From contig JALQBC010000039.1 in the NCBI GenBank assembly GCA_023375675.1, positions 186,001-250,000 of the forward strand: a stretch of DNA of 64,000 nt, given 5' to 3'. Of the stretch, positions 9,469 through 21,800 are shown in pieces. The notes below the pieces were generated by a model. It did not search any database, was not told where the DNA came from, and saw nothing but the letters and a program-made list of their open reading frames with translations. A program made the position numbers and the translations under genes. How positions within the stretch are numbered: the first letter of the stretch is position 1; the number at the start of each line of letters is the position of its first letter. This DNA is from Cytospora piceicola (Eukaryota; Ascomycota; Sordariomycetes; Diaporthales; Cytosporaceae).

Positions 9469-12223
9469 TCACTGCCCGTACCACCCCCTAGCATCAGGCG
9501 TGCCCTCGGCGCCGCCCTCGGCCCCCAGGAAGTCCATCCACGCGTCGTCCATGAACTGGTCCGCCGCCTCGAACGCCGGCACGTTGGGCCACATCATCGG
9601 GTACACGCTGTTCATCTGCGTCTGCGGGCTCTCGTCGATCGGCAGCATCATCTCGTCCATGTGCTGCTGGTACGGGTCCTGGTGCATCCGCCCGCCGCCG
9701 CCGCCGTGGTGGCCGCCGTTGTTGCCGTTGTGGGGGGGCCCGTGGGGCCCGTGCAGGTTGCCGCCGACCGACGCCATGGGCGTGTTGGCGCTCTGCCTGG
9801 GCGACGCCTGCGACGGGAACGGCGGCGGCACCTGGTCGAGGTACCGCCCGCACAGCTCGGCGATGACCCCGTAGCAGCGCGCCGCGGCCACGCTGACGGG
9901 GTGGAGGCCTGCGATGGTCTGCAGTGTGGCCGTGATCTGCTGCCGCCAGTCGGCGGCCTGGTCGGATAGTGGCAGGTTGCGGAGGCAGATGCAGGGTATG
10001 AGCGCTGCCTGGAAGATGAAGTACCTGCGTGGTCTGTTAGCACCCTTGGCCTTCCTCCTGTGTTGTTGTGTGGTATCTGGGAGGGACAACTTACAGTCCG
10101 TACCAGGCTCCCAGCCGGTTCTGCTCACTGTTCGCCCAGTAGTTGCTGATAGACAGGATGCTATATTTGGCATCAGCCAGGCAGGTGTTGTAGGCGTGAA
10201 GGCTGGCTGGAGTCTCGTCGAGGTTACGACCATCGCGGGCCCTGAACGCTTTGCGGATAACGAATGGTCGATACATGATGATTCGGAAGTTGCGGTAGCG
10301 CCAGCTCAGCCCAACGTGAGCGAATGTGTATTTGGGCGGGACTTTGGCGTCCTCTGCGAAGTAACGGGGGATGCTCTTCACCCAAGGCTCTATGCGCTCC
10401 TTGTCAAGCTCGACGAGCTCTTCGGCGCTCGGCAGTGGCTTGCCGATGACCCGGGTGTAGACGAAATTTGTGGCAAGATGGAAGGCTGCTTGTGTCCGTA
10501 CAGCGGTGTAAGGCGTAATGTCTTCCGTCTCGGAAGGATAGTTTAGTGAATTCGGCGTTAGTTCCTGTAGATGCATATTAGCCCGGGGCATCATACAATG
10601 CAAGCACCATGAAACCTACCCTGTCGTGAACATTTCTTGGCAAGGACACCTCCACTCCATCAAATGGCCAGGTAAGCGGCCTACTGAATGTGATGGTGGC
10701 GCCACAGTCGAAAACACATAGGGACCACCAGACTCGACGACGGATCTCCATGTTCAGGGGCGAAATATTCCAGCCCTGGAACTCCTTGTGGAGACCAAGT
10801 CCCATGGCCATCCTCACTGCGAGGCCTAGGTAGTTATAGGCTGAATTTGGCCTATCGCGCTTTTGCTGGTAGTTTGAGGTAAGAGTTAAAGCTTGGACCA
10901 GCGTCAGGTTGCCGAGTTCCAGGAAGTTAAAAGACAGGATAGACCTGGCCTGGGCGAAAAGGGTGAAATCGAGATTGTCTCCGGTCTTCGCGGAGCTCCA
11001 GACACCAATGGCGGCAACGACGTAGGCAAGGACAAGCCATGAGTCTCCGTGCGGTCGAGGTATCACCTCGGAGAACTGTGCCCTAAAGGTCGGCTCGTGA
11101 ATGATCGGGTAGTTGAGGTGGAAAAGCTTAAAGTAGGCATCAATCATGATATCCGCGATTTGCCGGTTAGGGTTGGGCTGCATCGTCAGGGACGGATAGG
11201 AAGTCATCGACTGTCGTGACCTCGCCTGTGCCTGTGAGCTGCGCCTCCTCATATTAGGTTCCAGCAGTCGTATGAAGGCAGCACCTGAGGCAACTCCGAG
11301 GTAACCACCCTCCTTCTCGCTGACGGTCAACGAGGCCATACCATCCAGGGCGGCGTCATCAGGGTCGGTAACATTGGGAGAAAATGCAGGGTTGGCCATG
11401 GTATCCTGCTCATCCCATTCAAAGTCGTCGGTCGCAGGCGGGCTCTCCAGGATGGTAGACATGCCCCTCTGGGGCACGCGGTAAGGAGCAAGGCGCCTTG
11501 GTTCTTGGGAGGGGGTGGCGTCACCAGCAGGCTTGAGGTCCGGGCCTGCCGTGGATGAGGGCGTGGAGGCGGGGCCGGGCGTGGCCTCGGAGTCGTGAGG
11601 TGCATCGTCGGATGGGTCGGGTTTGATGCGCGACTGCTCCTGGCCCGAATCAGAGGTGCTTGAGCTGGGCCCTGGCTGATCAAGGTTACTGAAATCGAAG
11701 GAGGAAGTATCACTGGATGCGGGCTTGTGTCTATGCATCGATGGGGAACCGATCTTTTGAGGCAGGAGGTGAGGCGGCAGAATGGCGCGCATCTGGCGGA
11801 CAAGGGCCTCAGCCCTCTCTAGCCTCTCCTCGACCTCGGTGAGATGTCTGGATTTGTGGTCAGCCGCCTGTGTGCATTATGTGTTTATGTTTGCAGAGGC
11901 AAGGGGCGCGCGTTTGGAGACGGCATCAGCGTGGGCGTCGGCTGTCTCCAACGGCTCGAGACCCACTTTCTAGTTAATGGAGTGCGTGAGTGCTTCTCAT
12001 AAAGACAATGTCTTCGATATTTGACGCAGAGATTACATGTCGGTATAGCCTTGTTGCACTTGGATTTGCGCCGGCGGCATTCCTTGCAAGCCTGGTCTGC
12101 AAACCCGAGGGGAATGTCGAGATGGCCGAACTCGGCGCCAAAGTTGAGATCACTGGAGCCGAATCCAGAATTGCCATCTGAAAGGCTCATGTCGCCTTGA
12201 GAAGCGTTGTCGTCCATGCTCAT
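9469..12223 (-). CDS. Gal4-type Zn2Cys6 transcription factor, four exons
   Basis: Exons 12223-11967, 11847-10620, 10564-10095 and 10024-9469 join in frame to 836 residues. The zinc cluster is CKECRRRKSKCNKAI followed by PTCNLCVKYRRHC, with cysteines 46, 49, 56, 63, 66 and 73. It is followed, across intron 1, by SRTPLTRKHLTEVEERLERA, which closely resembles the linker and dimerisation start of yeast Gal4. A disordered Ser/Pro-rich part (about 115-240) precedes a fungal_trans domain (IIHEPTFRAQFSE, YLGLAVRMAMGLGLHKE, EIRRRVWWSLCVFDC). The C-terminus has an Asn/Gly/His-rich stretch and an acidic hydrophobic end (PMMWPNVPAF, MDDAWMDFLGAEG) that could activate transcription. It should be nuclear. 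The Gal4-like linker raises the possibility of the CLR-2/ClrB/ManR group of cellulose or mannan regulators; that is inference needing a tree. Confidence 0.88.
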
Positions 12224-15200
12224 AAGGATGACCTATGAGATGCGCTGCAGTCTATGGTAATGGGGGACCAGGAGTGGTGAGAGAGGAGAAGGGTGAGAGT
12301 GACACGTTCGGTAAAACTTGGTCACGGACCAAAAACTCACGATGTTTTGCGGCGAGTTGTGTGAGTGGACGGCTTCCGGGCCCGGTTTACTCAGCAGTAG
12401 CAGCAGCAACAGCAGCGGCAGCAATAGCAGCAAAAGCAGTAAAAGTAGTACCATGTACATAGGAGCAGTACCAGTAACAGCCCTGGAGTTCAGTGGCGGC
12501 ACTTGGCACCAGGGGGGAGGCGGGGGGAGTCATCGAAGGGGGGGTCGCATTTGGGGGGCAGAATGGGTTAAACTTGTGGAGGGGAAATCCCTTTTGGGCT
12601 TTGGGGAAACAAATTTGACACCTGCCCGACGCTATAAAACCCCACACATTGCTAACAAAATCTCCACTATGTGAGACGAGATATCGTGAATGCATTTTCT
12701 ATTTACGGACCATTGACCATTGATCAACTGTCTGTACATAATTCATCTCTCCGAATGAGACCCTAATTATGTTATTGTTTATCTTCTTTTTTTCTTTCTT
12801 ATTTCATTACATCTCTCTCTAGAAATTCAACCATTATCCCTTAGCACAATCAACGTGCCAACTCCCGGCCTGCCTTGCCTGCCCTTCAAAAACGAGTCAT
12901 GGTGGAGAGGCGAGAGCGTGAAACAAAAATGCACAGCTCGATTCTCAACGTGGCGTTTTGCCTCTCTGCAATCCTTGAATGAACCCTTGACTATGTGATG
13001 CGATTGCGCCTCCACGACATGGGTCATGGTCACAGTACGGGATCACCACATAACAGCGCAGTAGCGTCTTGGAATTGATTCTGGTCACCCACCCACTTCC
13101 ACCAAACACAGATTGGCTTCAGGCACCAACCGCTTCGGATCACAGTCCTATTGGAGAGTTACCTTGGCGTGCTGGGAAGCTCTGGCTGCCGAAATGTAAA
13201 TGTCGACAGGCGAGACATGCCTGGCAGCCTGGTAGGGCCCCGTGTACATAGTACAGTACAGTATGGCCATGAACAGTTACGATCGATCCCCATCGAAACG
13301 ACAAGCCAACAGAGAGCAAGCAATACAGCCACAAAGACCCACCTCCGCAGCAGAACCTCCGAGAACTGCACACTCCGCACTTGCAACCCCGGATAGATCG
13401 GTGAACATCATCACGACCGGGCCCACCGCACCCACGCCGTCCAGCCGCCAACAACTGCCGCCGGCCCGATAAGTGATCAGCGCCGGGTTTTACCGGCTTT
13501 GAACCACCTCAAGTCCGCGATAACAGCGGCTAGGATTCGATAAGATCCACCAGGACGACCACTCATGCGCCGTCTGGGCTTGAGCGAGTTCTTTGCGGTA
13601 TAGTCCAGACCTGTGTCTCGGCCATACTTTGTCTCTAGTTGTCGTGGGGGCCAGCCACACAGCGGGCGGCTGGATCCACCAGCATCCCTGACGCCCACAC
13701 GAGTAGACACAGTCGACAGTCGAGAGGTCTTGTCACTTCTCCATATACGTCCCCTTTCACCCTCGCTCTCTTGCCGAACTCGCGAAGATGCGGCTGAGAC
13801 TCTCTTTACTCTTCAGCTTACAGGGGCTCATCAACAGGAGCCGTTGATCAACGACTACTGCCAGCCCTCAACATTTTCTCCAGCCTCATCGGCCTTTCTC
13901 ACTCAGCGAGCCTGAATTCCGGTACAGAAATATAACGGCAGCAAAAGGAAACTCGAGGAACTCACGTTCATGAACTCACGTTCAGTTATCCCATCTGTGG
14001 CGGCTACTGTAGCATTTTCCCTGGGCCCTTTCTACAGCGCGCAGAACCAAGAACTCAGTCTTAGAGAGGATCATGTGGCTGGTGCCAGGAGCCCATAGGC
14101 TCACGAACACATGTCTCAAACAACAGCTTCCAGACCTTCTCGCCGCTACACACTTACGAGGCCTCCAGGCAGTTACTGCAGGGAATTTCCGACCAGGAAG
14201 TTGAGAAGAGTATCGTCCTGGATCAATCAGCTCACGTCGAACATGTACAGGTCTTACGGCTGCCAGAACCTGGCACCCCCCCTCCCACCGTCCAGGCGGA
14301 AGGATAGATATCATATGCCGAGACCCGGGTGTGTTCTACAGGACGTTAGGACGTTGGCTAACCAGCGCTTGAGCAGAAGACCTGGCTCATCCGTGTTGCG
14401 CACCCAGCCTAGAGCGTCGCCAACCTTGTTATCCTCCGTGACGGTCTTGGGGCATTGCTGGACCGCAGCCACCACCACGATCTGCGGGCCCCACGCCGGT
14501 ACCTCGTCGAGGGCCTGCCGTCATGCTTGTCTCATCGGGGGTGTGAAGCGTGTAGCCTAGGATATGATGGATACCGACTCCAAGAAGTAGGACATATCCA
14601 GATTGCACGGAGTGAGAGCGACTGTGCCTCTGGCGTCTCATAGCGGAGGGATGCGTTATGATTTGCGTTTGACGGTTTGCCGCATAGCCGCACTTTTTAC
14701 GTTGTAGAGGTGTCGCAGGACCCAAGCTTACCTGACCGTTTGCCAGCTTGAATAATCTCTGAGAAGGCCGGCATCTTGCATGCTGTCTGGGATTACATCC
14801 CTATGGAATACGCTCTGTCTTGACAGGCATCGCGTCTGATGTCTTCCTTGTCCTCCCAAGTCCTCATTCGAGAATTATGTGACTTGGGCACGAGACTGTA
14901 TATGTATTAGCCTCTGTAAGCAGAGCTTGTTATCAGGTTGGCCGGTTTGTTTTGCGGTACCTCAAAGCTTTCTTGTATTTCATGATCAAGCCTGAAGGGC
15001 ATGTCCTTGTCTAGATACAATCACTTGCTGAGGTCCATGTTTCGCCCAGGAGCCTTCAGATTCGTGAGGCGGGTTTGGATGAGCTGCTCCACCATGCCTC
15101 CTCGACACAGATGCCCTAGCCCCTGGGCCGAAGTGTTGTACGCGTGTCGCCTCCATTCCCGGACATATCACAGGAACGCCAAATGTCCGCGTGCTGACCA

Positions 15201-17028
15201 CATTGTAAGAGAAACGGAAGTAATAGAATGGGTTCTTTTCTCACAGATGATATGATTGGAGGCTGGCTTGACCCAACTCGTATGCTCCGTTGGTGTGATC
15301 TCCAACAACGTTGCAGAGACCAGTTGTGCTTACCTTGGCGTACACGCTCGACAAAGGTGTATTGGTAGCATTTCTCTCAAATCAAAATATCACCCGTGCC
15401 GGACATCACTCATGCCAAGTTCTTAGACACAAGAATCGTGCGAACGGGACTCTAAGACCTCTATACCGAGCTGCTCCTTACATTTGGAGACCGAAGCCAT
15501 CTCGTTACAGGCTGGTTCAAGGCCGTGAGACATCAGTTCGTCGTCACATGCAGTAACTCCGTTTCCTGAGAAAGTCTGCGCGCAAGCCCTTGTATGGATG
15601 AGATCATCATCGCTGTGGTGATATCCCCTATCTGCCGGAGGAAACTCATACCCAACGAGTTGTATAGTGCTTTAACCTAATTCTCCGTGTTGTCAGGACT
15701 CTATACTGGACAGATCAGAGCCGTCCCGGTCTGTTGAAGAGACGGGAATCTGTACGACACGGGCCTAGAAGTCTCGACCAAGCTGTTGATTCGACAACAC
15801 GATGCTTACATGTATCATGTTGGTCACAGGGAGCGAGGAGATCAGACATCCGGCCTTGGAAACCCAATGAAATCACAAATCTGCCTCCCGGCTCTGTTTA
15901 ACTCGGCACAGCCATCAAGATTCGCCAAAAACAAATAACCATGAGACAACCGAGCACCGCAGGCTCATCTTCGGCTTGGGCTACCTCTCCGGGCGGCCCG
16001 AATTGTGCCCCCGCTGTATCTAACGAGGGCCGTTATGGAATATCAACCCCCTTTACGACCTTGCCTATGGATATATGTCACCCTGAGGAAGTAGTCCAGG
16101 GGCTTCTGCGAGGTGACGCCGTCCTCGCGGGTCCGAAAGAGAGCATCAGCATTGGTTAACGAATAACAGTTGTAATCCACCCAGAGATTGCTTGCGGATA
16201 TGTTCGACGGCCACTTGCGAGGATAAGTGTCCTGCATGCTGCTCTTTCTAAAAATATTAGGGGGGGGGGGCTGATTACACCATGCCAGGGTGATCTTGTC
16301 GGGTCTCCTCATCACCAGCGAACGAAATAAGGATGACCTTCAAGTCACATCCTTCATCATGTGACTGCGACCCGGCTGAGTGGTACGAACCTTGCAAATC
16401 CATGCCGCAAAAGGAACCAAGTGACACATTCCTTGCTGCCGGCATTCTTTCACGGGTTCCTGGGTAGTCAATCCCACCCAGAAACTCTATCCAGAAGTGA
16501 CATATCACAGGTGTTTATACCGGAGGCGAGATGAGAGAAGGGTCCGAAGGATTCGGGAGCCTGACTAATTCCGGGGCATTGACACATATTTAAGTATCAG
16601 TAGACGGTCGGCAGTCGACCGGCAGTTGTTAAGTCAGGTCTTCCCGCTCCGGATCCGAATCCGCTTCCCGATAATGCGCTTGTGGCCCCTTCTGATAGAG
16701 ACATCACCCCTGAATACAGGAGGAACTCTAGGTCTGTGCTCCGGCGTCGTGGGACCATACTCTGGCTCTATCAAACCCGAAGAGGGGCTCTTGATTCTTC
16801 GATATACCCAAGGGGAGCCGTCTCGAAATGGGATGAAAATGGGTTGGATCGGAGCTGTGTTGTTCACTATGGATTTCTCAAGATTGTCCGACTTCCAGGT
16901 TCTGCAGCGGCGAAACGAATTCAAGTTTGTACAAACAGAATGGAGTCTTCTGACACCAATTCTTGATATTAAATGGCTATACTGAATAAATAAAAAACGC
17001 CCCCGCCCGCAAAACAACAGAGCAGATG
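12224..17028. other. Gene-poor spacer, about 4.8 kb
   Basis: This separates the transcription factor promoter from the 3' end of the CFEM receptor. The short ORFs on all frames lack recognisable motifs. A CAG/CAA-like trinucleotide-rich stretch lies at 12393-12450, just upstream of the factor, and a G10 run at 16261-16270. Base composition is close to neutral rather than AT-rich, so it is not a RIP island. One minus-strand ORF of 90 residues (16043-16315) has somewhat protein-like composition but no family I recognise. Confidence 0.45.
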
Positions 17029-18811
17029 CTAGTATTTCGAAATGTACGGAGGCGGCATCTGCGGGTGCGCCGAGGCCGTATTGGAGCCGACATCGAAGGG
17101 GTTCCGCTCCACCAGCTCCACCTCGTCGGACTGGTCGTCGCCGGCCCTCGCGCCGTACGACACGGACACGCTCGTGGTCTTCATGATGGCGACGTCCTTG
17201 CCGCCGCCGCCGCCCCCGCCGCCGCCGAACGAACGCAGCCCGCTGTTGCTGCCGCTCATGGCGGTGAAGCCCTTGGACCCGCCCAGGCTGTTGGCCGACG
17301 ACTTCTTGCGCTCCGTGTGCTGGTTCAGGACGCGGCGGAACAGGCTGGCCATGCCGGGCAGGCAGGCGCAGATGACGCCCGCGTACAGCTCGATGAGGGA
17401 CCACACGGCCAGCGGGCCGTAGTCGAAGGTCGGGTTGGTCGAGGACGCCCACGAGGAGAGGAACCGGAGCCGCGCGATCGAGCAGATGGTCACGAAGAGC
17501 CCGAGCATGAAGACCAGGATCACGCCGAGCTTCGCCCTCCAGTTCGTTTCGAGCTTGAGACTGCGGGGGTGAAAGTGTCAGTTGGGATCGCGCAACGTGA
17601 GGCATGTCTGTCGGGTCGTGCCCGGTGGGTACTCACAGCTGGGGGATGGGCAGCAAAAAGATGGTGACGTCGAGCACGATGTTCATGGAGGCGCACACGA
17701 ACGTCTGCGCGGTCATGTTGATGCACTTTCCCGAGTACCGGCCGTCCCATCGTGTCCAGGTATAGCTGAAGGGTTGGCAGTACGTGAGCAGCGTCACGGA
17801 GAAGACGATGGTGAATAATGCGATGAGACCGAGCAGGGCGAAACACATCCGGCGGAATTTCTGCTTGGGGAAGATGCGAAGGTATAAGAAGACGATCGAG
17901 GTCTTCGTAAGTGCGGACTCGATAACGTATGCGAATTCGGCGACATAGAAAAGCTGCAGATAACAATCAGTACGAGAACAGGCTCAAAGAGCAGACTGCT
18001 GTGTCGGGTTCAGGGGACTGACAATCATGACGACCGTTATCTGTGTCGTGTTCAGCATCCAAATATCCTGTCCCAGACCGAACACCACCACTGTAGAACA
18101 TGTCATTAGTCAAAGCCTCTTCACACAGTAGGGCCTTGCGAACTTACTGAGTTCAGCACCGGCTGTCACACCAGTTGAGACGGCGAACGAGATCACGATG
18201 AACCAATCATCCCACCAGAGATTGCCGCCAAACCCATTGGTACGGGCCAGTATGCGGCTGGCGAAGGACACGAGTGTGATGGTGTATAGGGTCCAGTAGA
18301 TGGCTCGCATGCTGCTGCTGGAGTTGTGTATCGTGTTGCCGCATTCTACCTTGAAGCTTCGTTCGGCCCCTGCGATGAGGTGTTAGTGAACCAGACGGCG
18401 CCACATGCGTACCCAGCGTCCACTCTTCGAGGGACTCACTCAGTTGCTCAGTCGCGGTGCATGCCGTGACCAGGCAGGACGTGATGCTGTTCAAGAGGTC
18501 CTCTTCTGCCGCGCAATAACACGACAAGTTCGAAGAACCGCAGTCGGTGCCTGAGAAGGCGTCACTGTAGCATGTGTACTGATGCGAGCCTCGACGTTAG
18601 CGACCGCAACCTCCTTCGTGTTTCGAACTCGTTGGTGGGAGATCCGTACCGAGCATTCGGGCAGCTCCGCCAGCAGCCCCGAGACGGTGCCAGACCTTGT
18701 GGCTGCCGTGAGGGCCGTCGTCGTTGTGAGGTCGGCAGAGACCGAGGGGACCAGCACGGCCCCGATTACCAGTGAGGCCGAGAGCCTAACAGCCTCGAGA
18801 GATAGACGCAT
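17029..18811 (-). CDS. CFEM-domain seven-helix receptor (Pth11-like), six exons
   Basis: Exons 18811-18650, 18578-18440, 18369-18148, 18090-18023, 17953-17637 and 17560-17029 join to 479 residues. An N-terminal signal peptide (about 1-26, cleaving near SVSA-DL) leads into a CFEM domain split over three exons: LLAELPECS, YTCYSDAFSGTDCGSSNLSCY, SCLVTACTATEQL and VECGN supply the eight cysteines. Seven hydrophobic helices follow (AIYWTLYTITLVSFASRIL, DDWFIVISFAVSTGVTAGAEL, TQITVVMILFYVAEF, FRRMCFALLGLIALFTIVFS and others), matching the fungal rhodopsin-like integral membrane family. The tail is Ser/Gly-rich with a nine-glycine run near residue 425. Such proteins sit in the plasma membrane and some sense surfaces or hosts. 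The role of this one is not shown by sequence. Confidence 0.88.
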
Positions 18812-21800
18812 CGTTGCAGGTCGTTACCCGTCCAGGTAGAGTATCGATCGGTGCATGAACTTTATAGACTCAGAGAATGTCACCCAAGAAATAGAAACGC
18901 CATGTGGTATTAGAGGGAGGGAAAAAGTATGGAAGCGGATCTCAGATCTATGATAAGAACAAGGACGTTCGAGAACTGTTTGCAAATCGTTGCTCGTCTC
19001 GTGGGCAAATAGGACGAGGTCGTGAGAGAGTGGGTATTCTCAGGCTTCTCTCAGGGACAGGCGAGGATCCAGTATCTCCACGCAGATGTAACCCCTTCCC
19101 CCGTCAGATCCTTGTAGCCAGGCACTACGGCACTGTACCTTGCATCGTTCACAAACTTCCAGACGAGTTGGGAAAAGGAGGAGGATGATCGGTTGCAGGG
19201 GACAGAGTCTAGGGCCTCCCCCCCGGGGACTGATGCCGGTGTCAGGATGGATGCGGTGAAAGAGGCCGCGGAGGTGCAGTACGGGACTTATCTCGGCACA
19301 ACAGTCCCACCGATCGGTTGGAACAATCGCAACTATAAACTCGTGAGAATAGAAAGGCAACTGCAACTTTGCAGTTGGTGCTGGCCTGGCTGGCCTCCAG
19401 GCCGGTGTGTATAAGTCTTCAAGCCCACATGCATAGCTTCACATGGTGTAACACTAGTGAGAAGTGGTGACTGGCTGGCTGGCTGAATATGCCAAAAGAG
19501 ATTGAGAAGTTACTAATATGGGGCTCGTCAGATTGTAGTTGGCCAGTTTGGGAACAAGCTATATCGATATCCTGATTGTGCCAGGGAAACCAGCCGGACT
19601 CGGAAGTGACAGAGCACGCAAGGTGAATAATGTGTCACTTCCTGTACTAGACATGCCGGGTTGCTCCTAGTGGACCCAGCGGTTCAAGAGGAGACCCAAC
19701 GAACCCCCCCAACTAGCAACCTCGCTTCCAGGGAGATCCAGGTTGGATCGGGCCCGACTAGGCTCTCGATTAATGAGGAGATGATCACGATGGGCTTGTC
19801 TGGTTCATCAGAGGACTTCCCGGCTAAATAACGGGGCAGTGCGTGCTCCATTCGTCAGGGACGATGACGACGGGGACGACGACGACGACAATCCAACTGA
19901 ATTGGGGGTCGGTTGAAAGCTGCTGAGAAGGGAGTGGTGGGCCTGCGATGGTATTCAAGAGCTTCTACGTTTGATTGGAGCCAAGGTTGGAAGCTTGGCC
20001 GGGAGTGATACACAGGCTGGTGTGGCAGGTTCCAAGGTTGCCAAGGTAGACATCTGGATATGTGCTGGAAGTGGTAATTCCTGCCTACCGGCATGGCCGG
20101 TTGGGAAGAAAGTGCCGGGTCGGACTGAGATTTGCAAATTGCCATCGCCATGTCACACAGCCTCGATCAAAAGGACAGGCGGGTAAGCTAGAGCTGTCTG
20201 GGGCAAATTCCAACGTAGAGGGGTTTTGTGGGATGTGGGCTGTGGAATGTGGAATGTGCAATGTGGGATGATGGGGATAGGAAGGAGACGACCGTTGAGC
20301 AGCCAGAGTGGGTTTTATGTGACCCGTTTGTGTGGCATAGGGGCCCATGCCGTCGGGTCTCATCGGGTCTGATGCAAGTGTGCAGCTTTGCACAGGTCAC
20401 AGAACCAAGGACCAAGAACCAAGGACTCAGAACTCAGAAGAGTGATACACTGGTACGCACAGATGTAGTATCGATCTAATGTGCTGGGTGATGGGGGAAT
20501 GGACACCCGGCAATGAAACAAAAGAACAATACTCTCTGTGACAGATGTGCGTTTTGCCCTGGAAAGGGGCCCCGCAGCCCCAGGTGATCCCTTGCGTTTC
20601 CGTCGTACGGTAGAATGAGTCTTTGGTGAAGGGTTCTGCACGGATTATGCTGGATAAACGACTTTAAAGTTCTTGGTTGAGATTTGCTATTATAGCAAAC
20701 TGCACGGACCATTCCCGATGATAAAAAAACGTCTCCGTAAACGTCGTGGTGGTCAGGGATAAGCCATGTTACTTGTACTGCTATGGTAGCAACCCGCGAC
20801 CCCCTTGTGGGGTCGTATCACATTTCACCGTATGGGAACGAGATGCTGTCACAAACCACAACAGGCTCAGGGCCCAGGCAGGTCAAGTACACGTGTACTG
20901 TATGAGGGATCGTGCAGCAGAGGAAGGGTATGCAGCAGAACTGCCGGTGAGGGTGGTGAGGCCTTTGGGACCGAGGGAGTGTGTTTGTTTCCTAGATAGT
21001 ACATATGTGCACCAACTCCGTACAGTGCTCAGGATTTGGTATTTTTTTGTAGCTCCCTCCACACGTGGAATTGATCTACAATACCGAGGAGAAGTCAAGT
21101 CGTCGACCCAGTTCTCCTGGCGTTGGAGCAGATGGGGAGATATTGTGCCTGTGGAGGAAACCAACTGGAATAGGCTCCTGAGCACTGTACAACTCCCGAT
21201 ACAAACTCCCACCCAGGCGGAACCAGGGGTAAAAAAGGTTTCCAAGGTCACATCCAAACAGATCCTACCATTTTAGGGTGATTTAGCGTTCCCATATTAG
21301 TTGGACGGGAGGATCCACCGGGATTACCGGTCCAGAAGAACCCCACGACCTTGTCTTCCTTCTCCCTCATGAATCATAGAGAGAAGACTTGAACCATCAT
21401 TCCTGGTCAACCATTCCCACCTCTGAGTTAAGCTTCTGCCCACATTTGTAGCCTCTTCGAAGTAACGCCTCCGTTCGTTTGGCCGAGTCTAATTGAAGTC
21501 CGGACAAAATATCAAACCACCTTCTAAGACTGCCCAGGTGTCTGTAGCCGGGCCTTATAACCAGGCGTTACCCATATTGCTCGGCAGCCCAAACGCGAAG
21601 AGAGCCTAGAAGCCGTATAGACCACCGATACGTCTGTCTACACGAGAAACCTGCAGGGCGTGTCGTCCCGCACCTGGAGCCGGCCTGCATCGGGCGTAGT
21701 GTCGGTATGGATTACTGAGATGCCTTATCTACGAATTCAAGGCCCCGACGTCCTCGGAGAAGACAACGCGGCCCAACTGCTCCGGGGGCTCCTCTGTCTA

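Noticed and set aside
20746..21276. 176-residue plus-strand ORF in the large spacer
   Set aside because: Overlapped by other frames of similar length, rich in rare-looking residue patches, no motif and no splice context.
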